From contig NZ_FMIB01000002.1 of the NCBI RefSeq assembly GCF_900091475.1, positions 1,798,001 to 1,862,000 on the forward strand: 64,000 bases of DNA. The letters are read 5' to 3'. The notes beneath the pieces are model-generated. The model was given only the letters and a program-made list of their open reading frames with translations, had not been told where the DNA came from and did not search any database. Every line of letters starts with the position of its first letter. The first letter of the stretch is position 1. Below, in pieces: positions 19,327-28,423 of this stretch. A program made the position numbers and the translations under genes. This DNA comes from Micromonospora chersina (lineage in GTDB: Bacteria > Actinomycetota > Actinomycetes > Mycobacteriales > Micromonosporaceae).

Positions 19327-19485
19327 GTCTCCCATCCGGACTTTCTGGGGGCGGACGAGCCGCACCCCAACCGTCGGCCCCGGATTCTCACCAGGTCCAC
19401 CGTCCGGCCGAAGCCGTCCGGGTCGCGGGCTTACCACGGTCGGACCGTGGATCACCGCCGGTTCGGAATTTCACCGAGCCCCGCC
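19327..19485 (-). ncRNA. FMN riboswitch (RFN element)
   Basis: On the minus strand the conserved RFN core is plain: GGGGCTCGGTGAAATTCCGA, then AACCGGCGGTGATCC, AGCCCGCGACC, GGTGAGAATCCGGGGCCGA, and the closing GTCCGGATGGGAGA. FMN binding represses downstream genes. It lies 177 bp upstream of ribD and so controls ribD-ribE-ribM-ribBA-ribH, both synthesis and probable uptake. Confidence 0.97.
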
Positions 19486-19573
19486 AGCGCGTGGTGGGTA
19501 CACGGGAAGTCTTACACGCCGGGCCGCGGGTCGCGCCACAGAGGCGAGCTACCTCACAGCGCGGACCGGTTCG

Positions 19574-20530
19574 TCACGTCACGCCCCGGCGCCGGTCGAC
19601 CGCGACGTATGAGCCGGGTTGGCTCTTGGCGACCGTCTTCATCTCGGAGGCGACGGCGATCGCCTCGAGGGGGTCGGTGAAGCGCTTGCCGGAGTCGGAG
19701 AGGGAGACGCCGATGGAGAGGGTGACGAGGGCGGCCCGGCGGATGTTGCCCCGCCGGTCCTTCAGCTCGACGAAGCCGCGTTCCCGGTCGGTCGGGTCGT
19801 AGAGGGCGTCGGCGGCCGTCTCGAAGTCGACCACGGCCCGGCTGGTGAGCGGCCGGACCTGGGACGGCGTGCAGACGATGACGAAGTCGTCGCCGCCGAC
19901 GTGGCCGAGGAAGGCCGGGGGCAGCCCGATCGAGACCACCGCCCGGTGCAGGCTGCGGGCCAGCGCGGAGATGAACTCGTCGCCGCGGACGAAGCCGTAC
20001 CGGTCGTTGACGCTCTTGAACCTGTCGATGTCGATGTAGCCGACGGCGTAGTCGACGCCGCTACGTACCCGGTCGCTGATCTCCCGCCGGATCCGGCTGT
20101 TGCCGGGCAGGCCGGTCAGCGGGGAGACCTCCCGGAACTCCTTGTTGCGGCGCAGCGTGGAGCTGACCCGGGCGACAAGTTCGGCGGTGTCGAAGGGCTT
20201 GACCAGGTAGTCGTCGGCGCCGGCGCTGAGGCCGTTGACCTTGTCGGAGGTCATCCCCTTGGCGGTCAGCATGATCACCGGCAGGGCCGAGGTCATCGGA
20301 TCGGCGCGCAGCCGCCGGGTCAGCTCCAGGCCGTCGATCCGCGGCATCATGAGGTCGACCACGGCGAGATCCGGCCGGTGCCGCTCGATGACCTCCAGGG
20401 CCTCCTGGCCGTCGCCGGCGTGCAGCACCTCGAACCCGTGCAGCCGGAGGTTGAACTCGACGAAGCGGGCGATGTCCTCGTCGTCGTCGACGACCAGGAT
20501 GACGTCGGGTCGGTCGCTGGCCGGGTCCAC
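19574..20530 (-). CDS. Response regulator with REC and GGDEF-type domains (degenerate GGDDF)
   Basis: A 318-residue two-domain protein. The receiver domain (8-127) has the acidic pocket DDDED, phosphoacceptor Asp59 (AVVDLMMPRIDG) and conserved Lys111. The GGDEF domain (135-305) keeps the metal-binding D-x-D (YIDIDRFKSVND) but its signature reads GGDDF (212-216) instead of GG(D/E)EF, and no RxxD inhibitory site precedes it. It may be a weak or inactive diguanylate cyclase, or a c-di-GMP or GTP sensor. The GTG start is one base after the rpe stop. No cognate histidine kinase is in the window. Confidence 0.88.
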   Translation of the reverse strand: MDPASDRPDVILVVDDDEDIARFVEFNLRLHGFEVLHAGDGQEALEVIERHRPDLAVVDLMMPRIDGLELTRRLRADPMTSALPVIMLTAKGMTSDKVNGLSAGADDYLVKPFDTAELVARVSSTLRRNKEFREVSPLTGLPGNSRIRREISDRVRSGVDYAVGYIDIDRFKSVNDRYGFVRGDEFISALARSLHRAVVSIGLPPAFLGHVGGDDFVIVCTPSQVRPLTSRAVVDFETAADALYDPTDRERGFVELKDRRGNIRRAALVTLSIGVSLSDSGKRFTDPLEAIAVASEMKTVAKSQPGSYVAVDRRRGVT

Positions 20531-20531
20531 G

Positions 20532-21212
20532 TCAGGCCCCGGTCGTCGCGCGTTCCGCCAGGCCGCGCAGCCGGCGGACCGCCTCGGCCGGGTCGTCGGC
20601 CCCGTAGACCGCGGTGCCGGCCACGAACGCGTCGGCGCCCGCCGCGGCGGCCTGCTCGATGGTGTCCGCGGCGATGCCGCCGTCCACCTCGATGCGCAGT
20701 TCCAGGTGGCCGCTCGCGACGTGCCGCCGGGCGGCGCGCACCTTGTCGAGCAGGTGCGGAATGAACCGCTGGCCGCCGAAGCCCGCCTTGATCGTCATGA
20801 TCAGCAGCGTGTCGAAGCTGGGCAGCAGGTCCAGGTACGGCTCGATCGGGGTGTCCCGGTCGATCGCCAGCCCGGCCTTCGCCCCGGCGGAGCGCAGGTC
20901 CTTGGCCAGCGCCACCGGGTCGTCGCACGCCTCGGCGTGGAACGTGACGTTGTACGCGCCGGCGTCGGCGTACCCGGGCGCCCAGCGGCGCGGGTCCTCG
21001 ATCATGAGGTGCACGTCGAAGGGCAGTTCGGTCGCCGCGCGCAGGCTCTGCACCACCGGCAGGCCGATGGTCAGGTTGGGCACGAAGTGGTTGTCCATGA
21101 CGTCCACGTGCAACCAGTCGGCGGCGTGCTCGACGGCGCGGACCTCGTCGGCGAGGCGGGCGAAGTCGGCGGCCAGGATGCTGGGCGCGACGATCAGCGG
21201 CGGTACGGTCAC
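20532..21212 (-). CDS. rpe: Ribulose-phosphate 3-epimerase
   Basis: Interconverts ribulose and xylulose 5-phosphate in the pentose phosphate pathway. The 226-residue TIM barrel shows [12 protein letters not shown], the metal-binding [24 protein letters not shown], and the phosphate-binding [29 protein letters not shown]. It lies in the conserved rib/fmt neighbourhood. Coupled to the response regulator downstream. Confidence 0.96.
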   Translation of the reverse strand: MTVPPLIVAPSILAADFARLADEVRAVEHAADWLHVDVMDNHFVPNLTIGLPVVQSLRAATELPFDVHLMIEDPRRWAPGYADAGAYNVTFHAEACDDPVALAKDLRSAGAKAGLAIDRDTPIEPYLDLLPSFDTLLIMTIKAGFGGQRFIPHLLDKVRAARRHVASGHLELRIEVDGGIAADTIEQAAAAGADAFVAGTAVYGADDPAEAVRRLRGLAERATTGA

Positions 21213-21393
21213 CGGGCCAGTGTACGAACGGGGTCACCCGCCACTCACACGGCGGCACCGCCGGGGACCCGCTGTGACCCGGCCGTGACCCCGGGTGCAG
21301 AATCGGCCCGTCCGGTGTCCGGAATCGGCACGAAAAGCCATCCGCGTCTGGCCGATCGACCGAAACGGCGCGAAACTCCTACAGGGACGGTCA

Positions 21394-21403
21394 CGTATGC
21401 TGC
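21394..21403 (+). promoter_or_regulatory. CGTATGCTGC element upstream of lipoprotein 1
   Basis: This 10-mer lies 78 bp before the first lipoprotein start and recurs 77 bp before the second (22370-22379). TATGCT could serve as a -10 box. No shared -35 is evident at 17-18 bp. Confidence 0.4.
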
Positions 21404-21471
21404 TCGCCCGGTCGCGGGGAACGCCGCACGGGCCGTGACGACCGGCTGTCATCTCCCGGGAAGGGCGGACG

Positions 21472-22359
21472 ATGCGACGGTGGCTCCTGACGCTGGCGCT
21501 GGCCGGCACGGCGACGGTGGTCCTGACCGGCTGCGTCCCGCCGCACCGGGCCGACGGGGACCTCACCGACGACTGGGCCGCGCTGCCGGCGCCGCGCCTG
21601 TTCGTCCCCGCCACGGACGCCTGCCTGCCCCGCATCACCGCGGTGGTGCAGGCCGCCACCTACGAGACGGTGGACTGCGCGGGCAGCCACCTGGCCGAGG
21701 CCGTGCACGTCGGCACCTTCACCGGGCCGACGGCGCGGGGCGCCCGGCCGGAGCCGGGGTCGCCCGCGCTGCGCTCCGCCCGTGCCGAGTGCGACCAGCG
21801 GGCCCGGGAGGTGATCGGCGGGGACTGGCACTCCGCCCGGCTCACCCTCAACATCGCGCTGCCCCCGGTGACCGCCTGGGTGGCCGGGGCGCGGTGGTTC
21901 CGCTGCGACCTGGCCGAGACCGACAGCATCGACAACACCCGGCCGGTCAACCGGCTGGGCAGCCTGCGCGGCGCCATGGTGGGCGACAACACGCTTGTGC
22001 ACCGCTGCTTCGACCCGAAGCTGATCGGCGAGAACCTGAACTACATGGCCCCGGTGCTCTGCACCGAGCCGCACCGGGCCGAGTTCGTCGGCGTCTACGA
22101 GGAGCGGGACCGGACCTGGCCGGACTTCACCCGCGCGGCACCGGAGGTGCACCGCCGCTGCATGGCGCTCATCGCCGCGTTCGCCGCGGTGCCGAACAAC
22201 GCCGACCTGCCGTACCGGGCCGGATCGATCTTCTACCCACCGTCGCAACGGGAGTGGGAGGAGGGCGACCGGGGGGTGCGCTGTTTCCTGTGGAGCGACG
22301 ACCGCAAGCTGACCCGGTCGATGCGCGGGGCCGGCCCACAGGGACTACCCGTCATCTGA
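21472..22359 (+). CDS. Septum-formation-family lipoprotein (paralogue 1)
   Basis: A 295-residue predicted lipoprotein: signal MRRWLLTLALAGTATVVLTGC with lipobox LTGC, so Cys21 would be lipidated and the rest extracytoplasmic. It resembles the actinobacterial septum formation family (Septum_form), whose molecular role is unknown. Two internal repeats are visible: C...VDCAGSHLAEAVHVG (about 50-80) and C...VLCTEPHRAEFVGVY (about 180-210). The conserved cysteines may form disulphides. Tandem with a clear paralogue downstream. Confidence 0.75.
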   Translation: MRRWLLTLALAGTATVVLTGCVPPHRADGDLTDDWAALPAPRLFVPATDACLPRITAVVQAATYETVDCAGSHLAEAVHVGTFTGPTARGARPEPGSPALRSARAECDQRAREVIGGDWHSARLTLNIALPPVTAWVAGARWFRCDLAETDSIDNTRPVNRLGSLRGAMVGDNTLVHRCFDPKLIGENLNYMAPVLCTEPHRAEFVGVYEERDRTWPDFTRAAPEVHRRCMALIAAFAAVPNNADLPYRAGSIFYPPSQREWEEGDRGVRCFLWSDDRKLTRSMRGAGPQGLPVI

Positions 22360-22369
22360 GCCCCGGTGC

Positions 22370-22379
22370 CGTATGCTGC
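22370..22379 (+). promoter_or_regulatory. CGTATGCTGC element upstream of lipoprotein 2
   Basis: Second copy of the 10-mer, 11 bases past the stop of paralogue 1 and 77 bp before the start of paralogue 2. Nearly identical spacing in both copies suggests that the promoter region was duplicated together with the gene. Confidence 0.4.
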
Positions 22380-22446
22380 ACCGCCGAGGCGTACCCGGCG
22401 CGTGGCGCCGGTGGCCCGACCACGGACGACGGGGAGGTCGGTCGCG

Positions 22447-23337
22447 ATGCGGCGATGGTGGGCGGCGGTCGCCGTGGGCGTGACGGCGGCGGTGGCGCTG
22501 GGCGGCTGCGGCGCCCCGGCGGGGGTCGACCGCGACCTGGCCGACGACTGGCCCGCCTTCGGCGCCCCGACTGCCTTCGTGCCCGAGTCCGGGGCCTGCC
22601 ACCGCACCATCCAGGACGTGGGCTACCTCAGCGGCTACAACCCGGTCGACTGCGCGACCACGCACCGCGCCGAGACGCTGCACGTGGGCACCCTGACCGG
22701 CCCGGACGCGGAACGCGGCGCTCCCCCGCGGGCCGGCTCCAACGGCGCCCGGACCGCGCACGCCGAGTGCACCAGGCAGGTCAACAAGGCGGTCGGCGCG
22801 GACTGGCGGGCGGGGCGGCTGCGCCTGTCGGTGGTCTTCCCGTCGGCCCTGGCCTGGACCGGCGGGGCCCGCTGGTTCCGCTGCGACCTCTCCGAGGTGG
22901 CCGGCCTGGACGACGGCAGCGTCACGGCGCGCAGCGGCAGCCTGCGCAACGCCCTGAAGGCCGGCTCGCCGCTGGCGCTGGGCTGCTTCAACCCGAAGCT
23001 CAAGAAGGACGACGTGGAGGAGATGAAGCCCGTCGCCTGCACCGCCAAGCACCACGCCGAGTTCGTCGGGGTCTACCGGTTCCCCGACATCAGCTACGCC
23101 GAGTTCCAGCGCACCTCGCTGCGGGCGCACAAGGGCTGCCGCGGTCTGATCGCCAAGTACGTCAAGGTGCCGAACAACGGCGACATGGTCTACCGGGCCG
23201 GCACGATCATCTACCACCCCTTCGAGGAGGAGTGGAACGACGGCGACCGGGGCGTGCAGTGCTTCCTCTGGGTCTCCGACCGGAACCTGACCCGCTCGCT
23301 CAAGGGCGGCGGCAGCAAGGCCCTGCCGGTCACCTGA
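22447..23337 (+). CDS. Septum-formation-family lipoprotein (paralogue 2)
   Basis: A 296-residue lipoprotein starting MRRWWAAVAV with lipobox LGGC (Cys21). It shares with paralogue 1 the order of blocks: DLADDWPAFGAPTAFVP, VDCATTHRAETLHVGTLTGP, GARWFRCDL, CTAKHHAEFVGVYRFPD, VPNNGDMVYRAGTI and GDRGVQCFLW. The start is set by homology to paralogue 1; an in-frame ATG 27 codons upstream would bury the signal peptide. Function unknown; probably cell-envelope. Confidence 0.75.
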   Translation: MRRWWAAVAVGVTAAVALGGCGAPAGVDRDLADDWPAFGAPTAFVPESGACHRTIQDVGYLSGYNPVDCATTHRAETLHVGTLTGPDAERGAPPRAGSNGARTAHAECTRQVNKAVGADWRAGRLRLSVVFPSALAWTGGARWFRCDLSEVAGLDDGSVTARSGSLRNALKAGSPLALGCFNPKLKKDDVEEMKPVACTAKHHAEFVGVYRFPDISYAEFQRTSLRAHKGCRGLIAKYVKVPNNGDMVYRAGTIIYHPFEEEWNDGDRGVQCFLWVSDRNLTRSLKGGGSKALPVT

Positions 23338-23344
23338 GCGGGAA

Positions 23345-23370
23345 CGGGGTGGGCCCGCGAGCCCACCCCG
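23345..23370. terminator. Bidirectional terminator
   Basis: A perfect 10-bp stem CGGGGTGGGC / GCCCACCCCG around CCGCGA. It sits between the convergent lipoprotein 2 and M28 peptidase genes and can serve both. Confidence 0.8.
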
Positions 23371-23379
23371 CCGGGTCGC

Positions 23380-25119
23380 TCAGCCGACCTGGAGTGTGAC
23401 GTCGTCGATCACGAAGCTGGTCTGGAGCGAGGCGTCCTCCACCCCGGTCCACTTCAGCGTCACCGTCTGCCCCGCGTACGCCGCCAGGTTGAAACTGCGC
23501 TGCGCGTAGCCGCTCGCCTTGTTGAGGTTCGAGTACGTCGCCAGGGTGGTCGAGCCGACCTGCACGGTCAGCTTGTCGTACGCGACGCTCGTGGTCGTCT
23601 CCGCCGAGTCGATGTGCAGCCAGAACGACAGGGTGTAGCTGGCGCACCCGGCCGGGATGGTCACCGACTGCGACAGCGTGTCGGTGTGGGTGCTGCCGTA
23701 CCCGTCCAGCCACGCCTTGTACGAGCCCGTCCGCGCCGCCTGGCTCGACGAGTTCGTGATGACACCCGACGACGCCGTCCACGGCGCGCTGCCCGACTCG
23801 AAGCTGCTGTTGCCGATGAGCTGGCCGCCCGTGCAGCCGCCGGTGCCGGTCACCGTGAGGGTGTAGGCGGCGCTGCGGGTGACCGAGCCGGCGCCGGTGA
23901 CCGTGATGGTGAAGGTCCCGGTGGTGGCCGTCGCGGAGGCGCTGACCGTCATGGTGGCCGAGCCGCCCGAGGTGACCGAGGACGGGCTGAAGCTCACCGT
24001 CACCCCGCTCGGGGCGCCGGTGGCCGACAGGCTCACGGTCTGGGCGCTGCCGCTCGTGGTGGCGGTGTTGACGGTGGCGGTGGTCGAGCCCCCCGGGGCG
24101 ACGCTGCCCGAGGTCGGGCTCACCGCCACGGAGAAGTCGTTGGTCGGGGTGCCGCCGCCGACCGCGAGCTGCCAGATCGCGTACGCCACGCCGTCGGCGC
24201 TGCGGTTGAGCACCGTCGCGCTGACGTTGCTCGTCGTGTCGCAGGAGCGGTGGTAGCAGGAGTCGTACGCCACGTTCGCGGTGCCGCCCCACTTGGCGGC
24301 CTGGGCGGTGGTCTTGCGGGCGCTGGCGCCCGCCGCGTAGCCGGAGGTGGGGATGCCGGCCTGCTGGAAGGAGTAGTCGTCGGAGCGGCCCTGGCCCTCG
24401 ACGTTCTCCTCCGGTTGGAGGTTGAGCGAGTCCCAGTACGCCTTCAGCGGCGCCGCCGTGGTGGAGGTGAGCCGGTTGATGAAGTAGCCGCCGTTTGTCG
24501 AGCCGACCATGTCGAAGTTGTAGTAGCCCTTGATGTAGCCGCGCTGGGTGGCGCTGAGGGAGTTGACGTAGAACTCCGAGCCGTTGAGGCCCTGCTCCTC
24601 GTCGGTCCACCAGGCGAACCGGACCCGCTTGGTCATGCTGGGGTTCTGCTGGGCGAGGACCAGCGCGTTCTCCAGCAGGGTGGCCGAGCCGGAGCCGTTG
24701 TCGTTGATGCCCGGGCCGGCGGAGACGCTGTCCAGGTGCGCGCCGAACATGACCACCTGGTCGGCCGGGCCCTGCGGCCACTCGGCGATCAGGTTGTTCG
24801 ACGGGTAGGTGCACGCGGAGCAGTACTGCTCGGTGACCGTGTAGCCGGCCGCCTGGAGCTTGGCCTTCACGTAGCTGACCGAGGCGGTGTAGCCGGCCGA
24901 GCCGGCCCGCCGGGTGCCGCCGTTGTTGGTGGCGATGGTGTTGAGCTGGGTGAGGTGGGCCTGGACGTTTGTCACCGAGATGTCCGGCGCGGCGGCGGCG
25001 AGTGCGGGGGCGGCGCTCACCGGCGCGGGGGCGGCGGAGGCAGCCGTGGTGGTGAGGGTCGCCGTCACGGCGGCGAAGAGGGCGAGCGCGAGGCCCGCGG
25101 TCGGCGTTCTGCGTCTCAT
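23380..25119 (-). CDS. Secreted M28-family zinc aminopeptidase with C-terminal accessory domains
   Basis: A 579-residue secreted enzyme closely resembling Streptomyces griseus aminopeptidase. Residues 1-45 are a signal peptide with an Ala-rich pro-region, and APDISVTNV begins the mature enzyme. Dinuclear zinc ligands are readable: His128 (GAHLD), Asp140 (GINDNGSG), Glu175 next to catalytic Glu174 (WWTDEEQGL), Asp203 (NFDMVGS) and His290 (CYHRSCD). An immunoglobulin-like repeat (about 328-425) and a beta-sandwich, carbohydrate-binding-type domain (about 430-579) follow. It releases N-terminal residues, probably hydrophobic ones, outside the cell. Confidence 0.92.
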   Translation of the reverse strand: MRRRTPTAGLALALFAAVTATLTTTAASAAPAPVSAAPALAAAAPDISVTNVQAHLTQLNTIATNNGGTRRAGSAGYTASVSYVKAKLQAAGYTVTEQYCSACTYPSNNLIAEWPQGPADQVVMFGAHLDSVSAGPGINDNGSGSATLLENALVLAQQNPSMTKRVRFAWWTDEEQGLNGSEFYVNSLSATQRGYIKGYYNFDMVGSTNGGYFINRLTSTTAAPLKAYWDSLNLQPEENVEGQGRSDDYSFQQAGIPTSGYAAGASARKTTAQAAKWGGTANVAYDSCYHRSCDTTSNVSATVLNRSADGVAYAIWQLAVGGGTPTNDFSVAVSPTSGSVAPGGSTTATVNTATTSGSAQTVSLSATGAPSGVTVSFSPSSVTSGGSATMTVSASATATTGTFTITVTGAGSVTRSAAYTLTVTGTGGCTGGQLIGNSSFESGSAPWTASSGVITNSSSQAARTGSYKAWLDGYGSTHTDTLSQSVTIPAGCASYTLSFWLHIDSAETTTSVAYDKLTVQVGSTTLATYSNLNKASGYAQRSFNLAAYAGQTVTLKWTGVEDASLQTSFVIDDVTLQVG

Positions 25120-25265
25120 GGAGACTCCTCGTGGGGGTCGGCGGGGACGTGCTGGCGGGGTGGCGCGACCCGTGGACCCCGGTGGGAGCCCCGGTGTCGG
25201 CGGACCGGTGATCGGAACAGTTACATGTATCGATGGAGGAGTCAACGGGGATGTCACATGACACA

Positions 25266-25294
25266 AAGCGGGACCGGCGTCGCCGGTCCCGCTT
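25266..25294 (-). terminator. Terminator of the def-fmt-rsmB operon
   Basis: A perfect 13-bp stem AAGCGGGACCGGC / GCCGGTCCCGCTT with a three-base loop, 44 bp past the rsmB stop. Confidence 0.82.
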
Positions 25295-25338
25295 ATGCGT
25301 TCACCTGTGGACATTCGACCCGCCGACCGGGTCCGCGC

Positions 25339-26892
25339 TCAACCCCTGCGCAGCACCGCCAGGAACATCGCGTCCGTGCCGTGCCGCTGCGGCCACAGCT
25401 GGACCGTCGGGCCGTCCCCCAGCCCCGGCATGCCGGCGGGCAGCAGCGGCCGGGCGTCGACGAAGTCGACCGGGAAGCCGCACCGGCGGGACGCCTCGGT
25501 CACCGTCACGTGCGTCTCCACCGTGTGCGGCGAGCAGGTCACGTACGCGACCAGGCCACCCGGCCGGACCGCGCGCAGCGCCGCGGTGAGCAGCTCCCGC
25601 TGCAACCGGGTCAGCGGCGGCAGGTCCGAGGGCTGGCGGCGCCAGCGCGACTCCGGCCGGCGGCGCAGCGAGCCCAGCCCGGTGCACGGGGCGTCGACAA
25701 GCACCCGGTCGAAGTGCCCCTCCGGCAGCTTCGGATCGGCCCCGACCGTGCGCCCGTCGGTGTTCAGCACGGTGACCGGCAGGCCCCGCGTGGCCTGCGC
25801 GACCAGCCGGGCCCGGTGCTCGGCCACCTCGACAGCGGTGAGCCGGGCGCCGCGCTCCGCGGCCAGGGCGCCGAGCAGGCCGGCCTTGCCGCCGGGGCCG
25901 GCGCACAGGTCGAGCCAGCGGCCGTCCGGCCCGTCCAGCGGCGCCACGGCGAGGGCGTTCGCCACCAGCTGGGAGCCCTCGTCCTGGACGTGCGCGCGCC
26001 CCTCGGTCACCGCCGCCAGCTCGCCGGGCGCGCCGCCGGAGAGGTAGACCGCGTACGGCGAGAAGGCGCCCGGCGCCCCGCGGACCTCGTCGGCCAGCGC
26101 CACCGGATCGGCCAGGCCGGGCCGGGCGCACAGGTGCACCGGCGGGCGCTCGTTGTCCTCGATGAGCAGGCGGGCGGTCTCGCGCAGGTCCCCGCCGAGC
26201 GCCTCGGCGAACGCCCGCACGATCCACTGCGGATGGCTGTACGCCAGCGCCAGGTGGCCGATCGGGTCGGTCTCCTCGGACGGGGCGAGCTTCGCCACCC
26301 AGCCGTCCGCGTCGCGGCCGGCCACCTCGCGGAGCACCGCGTTGGCGAAGCCGGTGGCCCCGGGACCGACCGTGCGGACCAGGTCCACGGTGGACGACAC
26401 GGCGGCGTGGGCCGGCACCCGGGTGTGCAGGAGCTGGTAGGTCCCGAGCCGCAGCGCGTCCCGCACCGGCGGGTCGATCCGCTGCACGTCCCGGCCGGCC
26501 GCGTCGGTGATGATCGCGTCCAGCGTGCCGGTGTGGCGCAGCGTGCCGTAGGTCAGCTCGGTGGCGAAGGCGGCGTCCCGGCCGGTCAGCCCCTCGTCGC
26601 GGAGCATCGCCGGCAGCACCAGGTTGGCGTACGCGTCGTCCCGGTGCACCGCCGCGATCGCCTGGTACGCGACGTGCCGGGGCAGGTCCACGGCCGGACG
26701 GGCCGGACGCCGGACGCCGCCGCGCCGGTCGGCGCCGAAACGCCCCTCGCGCGGCGGCCCGTCACCCCGGCGACCGGGGCGCTCACCGCGCTCCGGGCGG
26801 CCCCGGTCCCGGTCGCCGCCGCGCCCGGCGTCGCCGGAGCGGCCGCCACGCGGAGCGTCGGAGAAACGCCCGGGCTCGGCCGGCCCGGTCAT
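25339..26892 (-). CDS. rsmB: 16S rRNA (cytosine967-C5)-methyltransferase
   Basis: SAM-dependent m5C methyltransferase, 517 residues. A charged Gly/Arg/Asp-rich tail (about 1-65) precedes a NusB-like RNA-binding domain (70-200). The Rossmann methyltransferase has [17 protein letters not shown] for SAM binding, [15 protein letters not shown] with the acid-base Cys, and [11 protein letters not shown] with the nucleophilic Cys. The tail looks disordered and is longer than in most homologues. ATG overlaps the fmt stop (ATGA). Confidence 0.93.
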   Translation of the reverse strand: MTGPAEPGRFSDAPRGGRSGDAGRGGDRDRGRPERGERPGRRGDGPPREGRFGADRRGGVRRPARPAVDLPRHVAYQAIAAVHRDDAYANLVLPAMLRDEGLTGRDAAFATELTYGTLRHTGTLDAIITDAAGRDVQRIDPPVRDALRLGTYQLLHTRVPAHAAVSSTVDLVRTVGPGATGFANAVLREVAGRDADGWVAKLAPSEETDPIGHLALAYSHPQWIVRAFAEALGGDLRETARLLIEDNERPPVHLCARPGLADPVALADEVRGAPGAFSPYAVYLSGGAPGELAAVTEGRAHVQDEGSQLVANALAVAPLDGPDGRWLDLCAGPGGKAGLLGALAAERGARLTAVEVAEHRARLVAQATRGLPVTVLNTDGRTVGADPKLPEGHFDRVLVDAPCTGLGSLRRRPESRWRRQPSDLPPLTRLQRELLTAALRAVRPGGLVAYVTCSPHTVETHVTVTEASRRCGFPVDFVDARPLLPAGMPGLGDGPTVQLWPQRHGTDAMFLAVLRRG

Positions 26893-27815
26893 GCGAGCAC
26901 CTCACCGGCGGCGACGCGGGCGCCACGCGCCCAGTCGCCGGCCGACATGGCCCTCTTGCCGGCCGCGCGCACCTCGCCGAGCTGCACCGGCACGGTGCCC
27001 GTGCCAACCAGCACGCGGGCCTTCTCCACCAGCAGCTCGCCGGGCTTCAGCTCGGGGCCGTTGGCCACCGGGGTGACCGGGCCGAGTTTGACCCGCTCGC
27101 CGCGGAACGTGGTCCACGGGCCGGGGGCCGGGGTGCAGGCGCGGATCCGGCGGTCCACGGCGAAGGCCGGGTCGGCCCAGCGGACCCGGGCGTCCTCGAC
27201 GGTGAGCTTCGGCGCGAGGGACACACCGTCGGCCGGCTGCGGCTCGGCCCGGGCGGTGCCGGCCTCCAGCGCGTCGAGCACGGCCACGAGCAGCCCGGCG
27301 CCGGAGTGGGCGAGGCGCTCCAGCAGGTCGCCGGAGGTGTCGGCGGGCCGGACCTCGTCGGTGACCGTGCCGTAGACCGGGCCGGTGTCCAGGCCCTCCT
27401 CCAGCTGGAAGACGCTGGCACCGGTCAGCTCGTCGCCGTGCAGCACGGCGTGCTGGACGGGCGCCGCGCCGCGCCAGGCGGGCAGCAGCGAGAAGTGCAG
27501 GTTGATCCAGCCGAGCCGGGGGATCTCCAGCGCCGCCGGCGGCACGAGCGCGCCGTAGGCGACCACCGGCACGCAGTCCGGGGCCAGCTCGCGGAGCCGG
27601 TCGAGGAACTCGGGCTCGCGCGGCCGCGCCGGGGTGAGCACCTCGACGCCGTGCGCGTCGGCCCAGGCGCCGACCGGGGAGCGGACCAGGCCCCGCCCCC
27701 GGCCGGCGGGGGCGTCGGGGCGGGTGACCACGGCCAGCAGCTCGTGGCCGGAGGCGGCGATGGCGTCCAGCGCGGGCACGGCGACGGCCGGCGTGCCGGC
27801 GAAGACCAGGCGCAT
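26889..27815 (-). CDS. fmt: Methionyl-tRNA formyltransferase
   Basis: Formylates initiator Met-tRNA with 10-formyl-THF. The 308 residues start [16 protein letters not shown]; the ATG at 27813-27815 fits the family, whereas a longer reading adds an Arg-rich tail. [17 protein letters not shown] contains the catalytic Asn-His of the hydrolase core, and [14 protein letters not shown] follows. A C-terminal OB-like domain begins near residue 205. Five bases after def. Confidence 0.96.
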   Translation of the reverse strand: MRLVFAGTPAVAVPALDAIAASGHELLAVVTRPDAPAGRGRGLVRSPVGAWADAHGVEVLTPARPREPEFLDRLRELAPDCVPVVAYGALVPPAALEIPRLGWINLHFSLLPAWRGAAPVQHAVLHGDELTGASVFQLEEGLDTGPVYGTVTDEVRPADTSGDLLERLAHSGAGLLVAVLDALEAGTARAEPQPADGVSLAPKLTVEDARVRWADPAFAVDRRIRACTPAPGPWTTFRGERVKLGPVTPVANGPELKPGELLVEKARVLVGTGTVPVQLGEVRAAGKRAMSAGDWARGARVAAGEVLA

Positions 27816-27820
27816 CCGGG

Positions 27821-28381
27821 TCACCGCCCCAGGCCGAACGGGTTGCCGGCGGCGTGCGGGCTGAGCTTGACGGTCGGCGGGGCGGCGTCGTCGTACCACT
27901 CGGCCTGGCGGATCGCCTTCATGGCCTCCTTGCGGCCGGCCGGGTCGAGCCGGTCGACGAACAGCACCCCGTCGAGGTGGTCGGTCTCGTGCTGCACGCA
28001 GCGGGCCATCAGGCCGGTGCCGACGATCTGCAGCGGGTCGCCGTAGCCGTTGAAGCCCTTGGCGATGACGTTCTGCCGGCGCTTGGTGTCGAAGTAGAGC
28101 CCCGGGATGGACAGGCAGCCCTCGGGGCCGTCCTGCTCCTCCTCGTCGGGGAACTCCAGCACCGGGTTCACCAGGTGGCCGAGCACGTCGTCCACGTCGA
28201 AGGTGAACACCCGCAGGCCCACCCCGAGCTGCGGCGCGGCCAGGCCGGCGCCGCTCTGCTCGCGCATCGTGTCGGTCAGGTCGGCGATGAGCTTGCGCAG
28301 CTCGGCGTCGAAGTCGACGACCGGGTCGGCCGGCGTGCGCAGCACCGGATCGCCGAACAGACGGATGGGCTGAACGGTCAC
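27821..28381 (-). CDS. def: Peptide deformylase
   Basis: Removes the N-formyl group from nascent proteins; Fe2+ or Zn2+ enzyme of 186 residues. All three family motifs are present: [18 protein letters not shown] (metal Cys) and QHETDHLDG (HExxH metal and catalytic residues). GTG start with AAGGAG upstream. First gene of def-fmt-rsmB. Confidence 0.97.
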   Translation of the reverse strand: MTVQPIRLFGDPVLRTPADPVVDFDAELRKLIADLTDTMREQSGAGLAAPQLGVGLRVFTFDVDDVLGHLVNPVLEFPDEEEQDGPEGCLSIPGLYFDTKRRQNVIAKGFNGYGDPLQIVGTGLMARCVQHETDHLDGVLFVDRLDPAGRKEAMKAIRQAEWYDDAAPPTVKLSPHAAGNPFGLGR

Positions 28382-28423
28382 GCGGAGTGGCTCCTTGTCT
28401 GGGACGGGTGGTGCCGTACCAGT

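Noticed and set aside
23614..27375. 1253-codon plus-strand frame opposite the M28 peptidase, rsmB and fmt
   Set aside because: Spans several unrelated genes and intergenic terminators, has no domain, and lacks a ribosome binding site.
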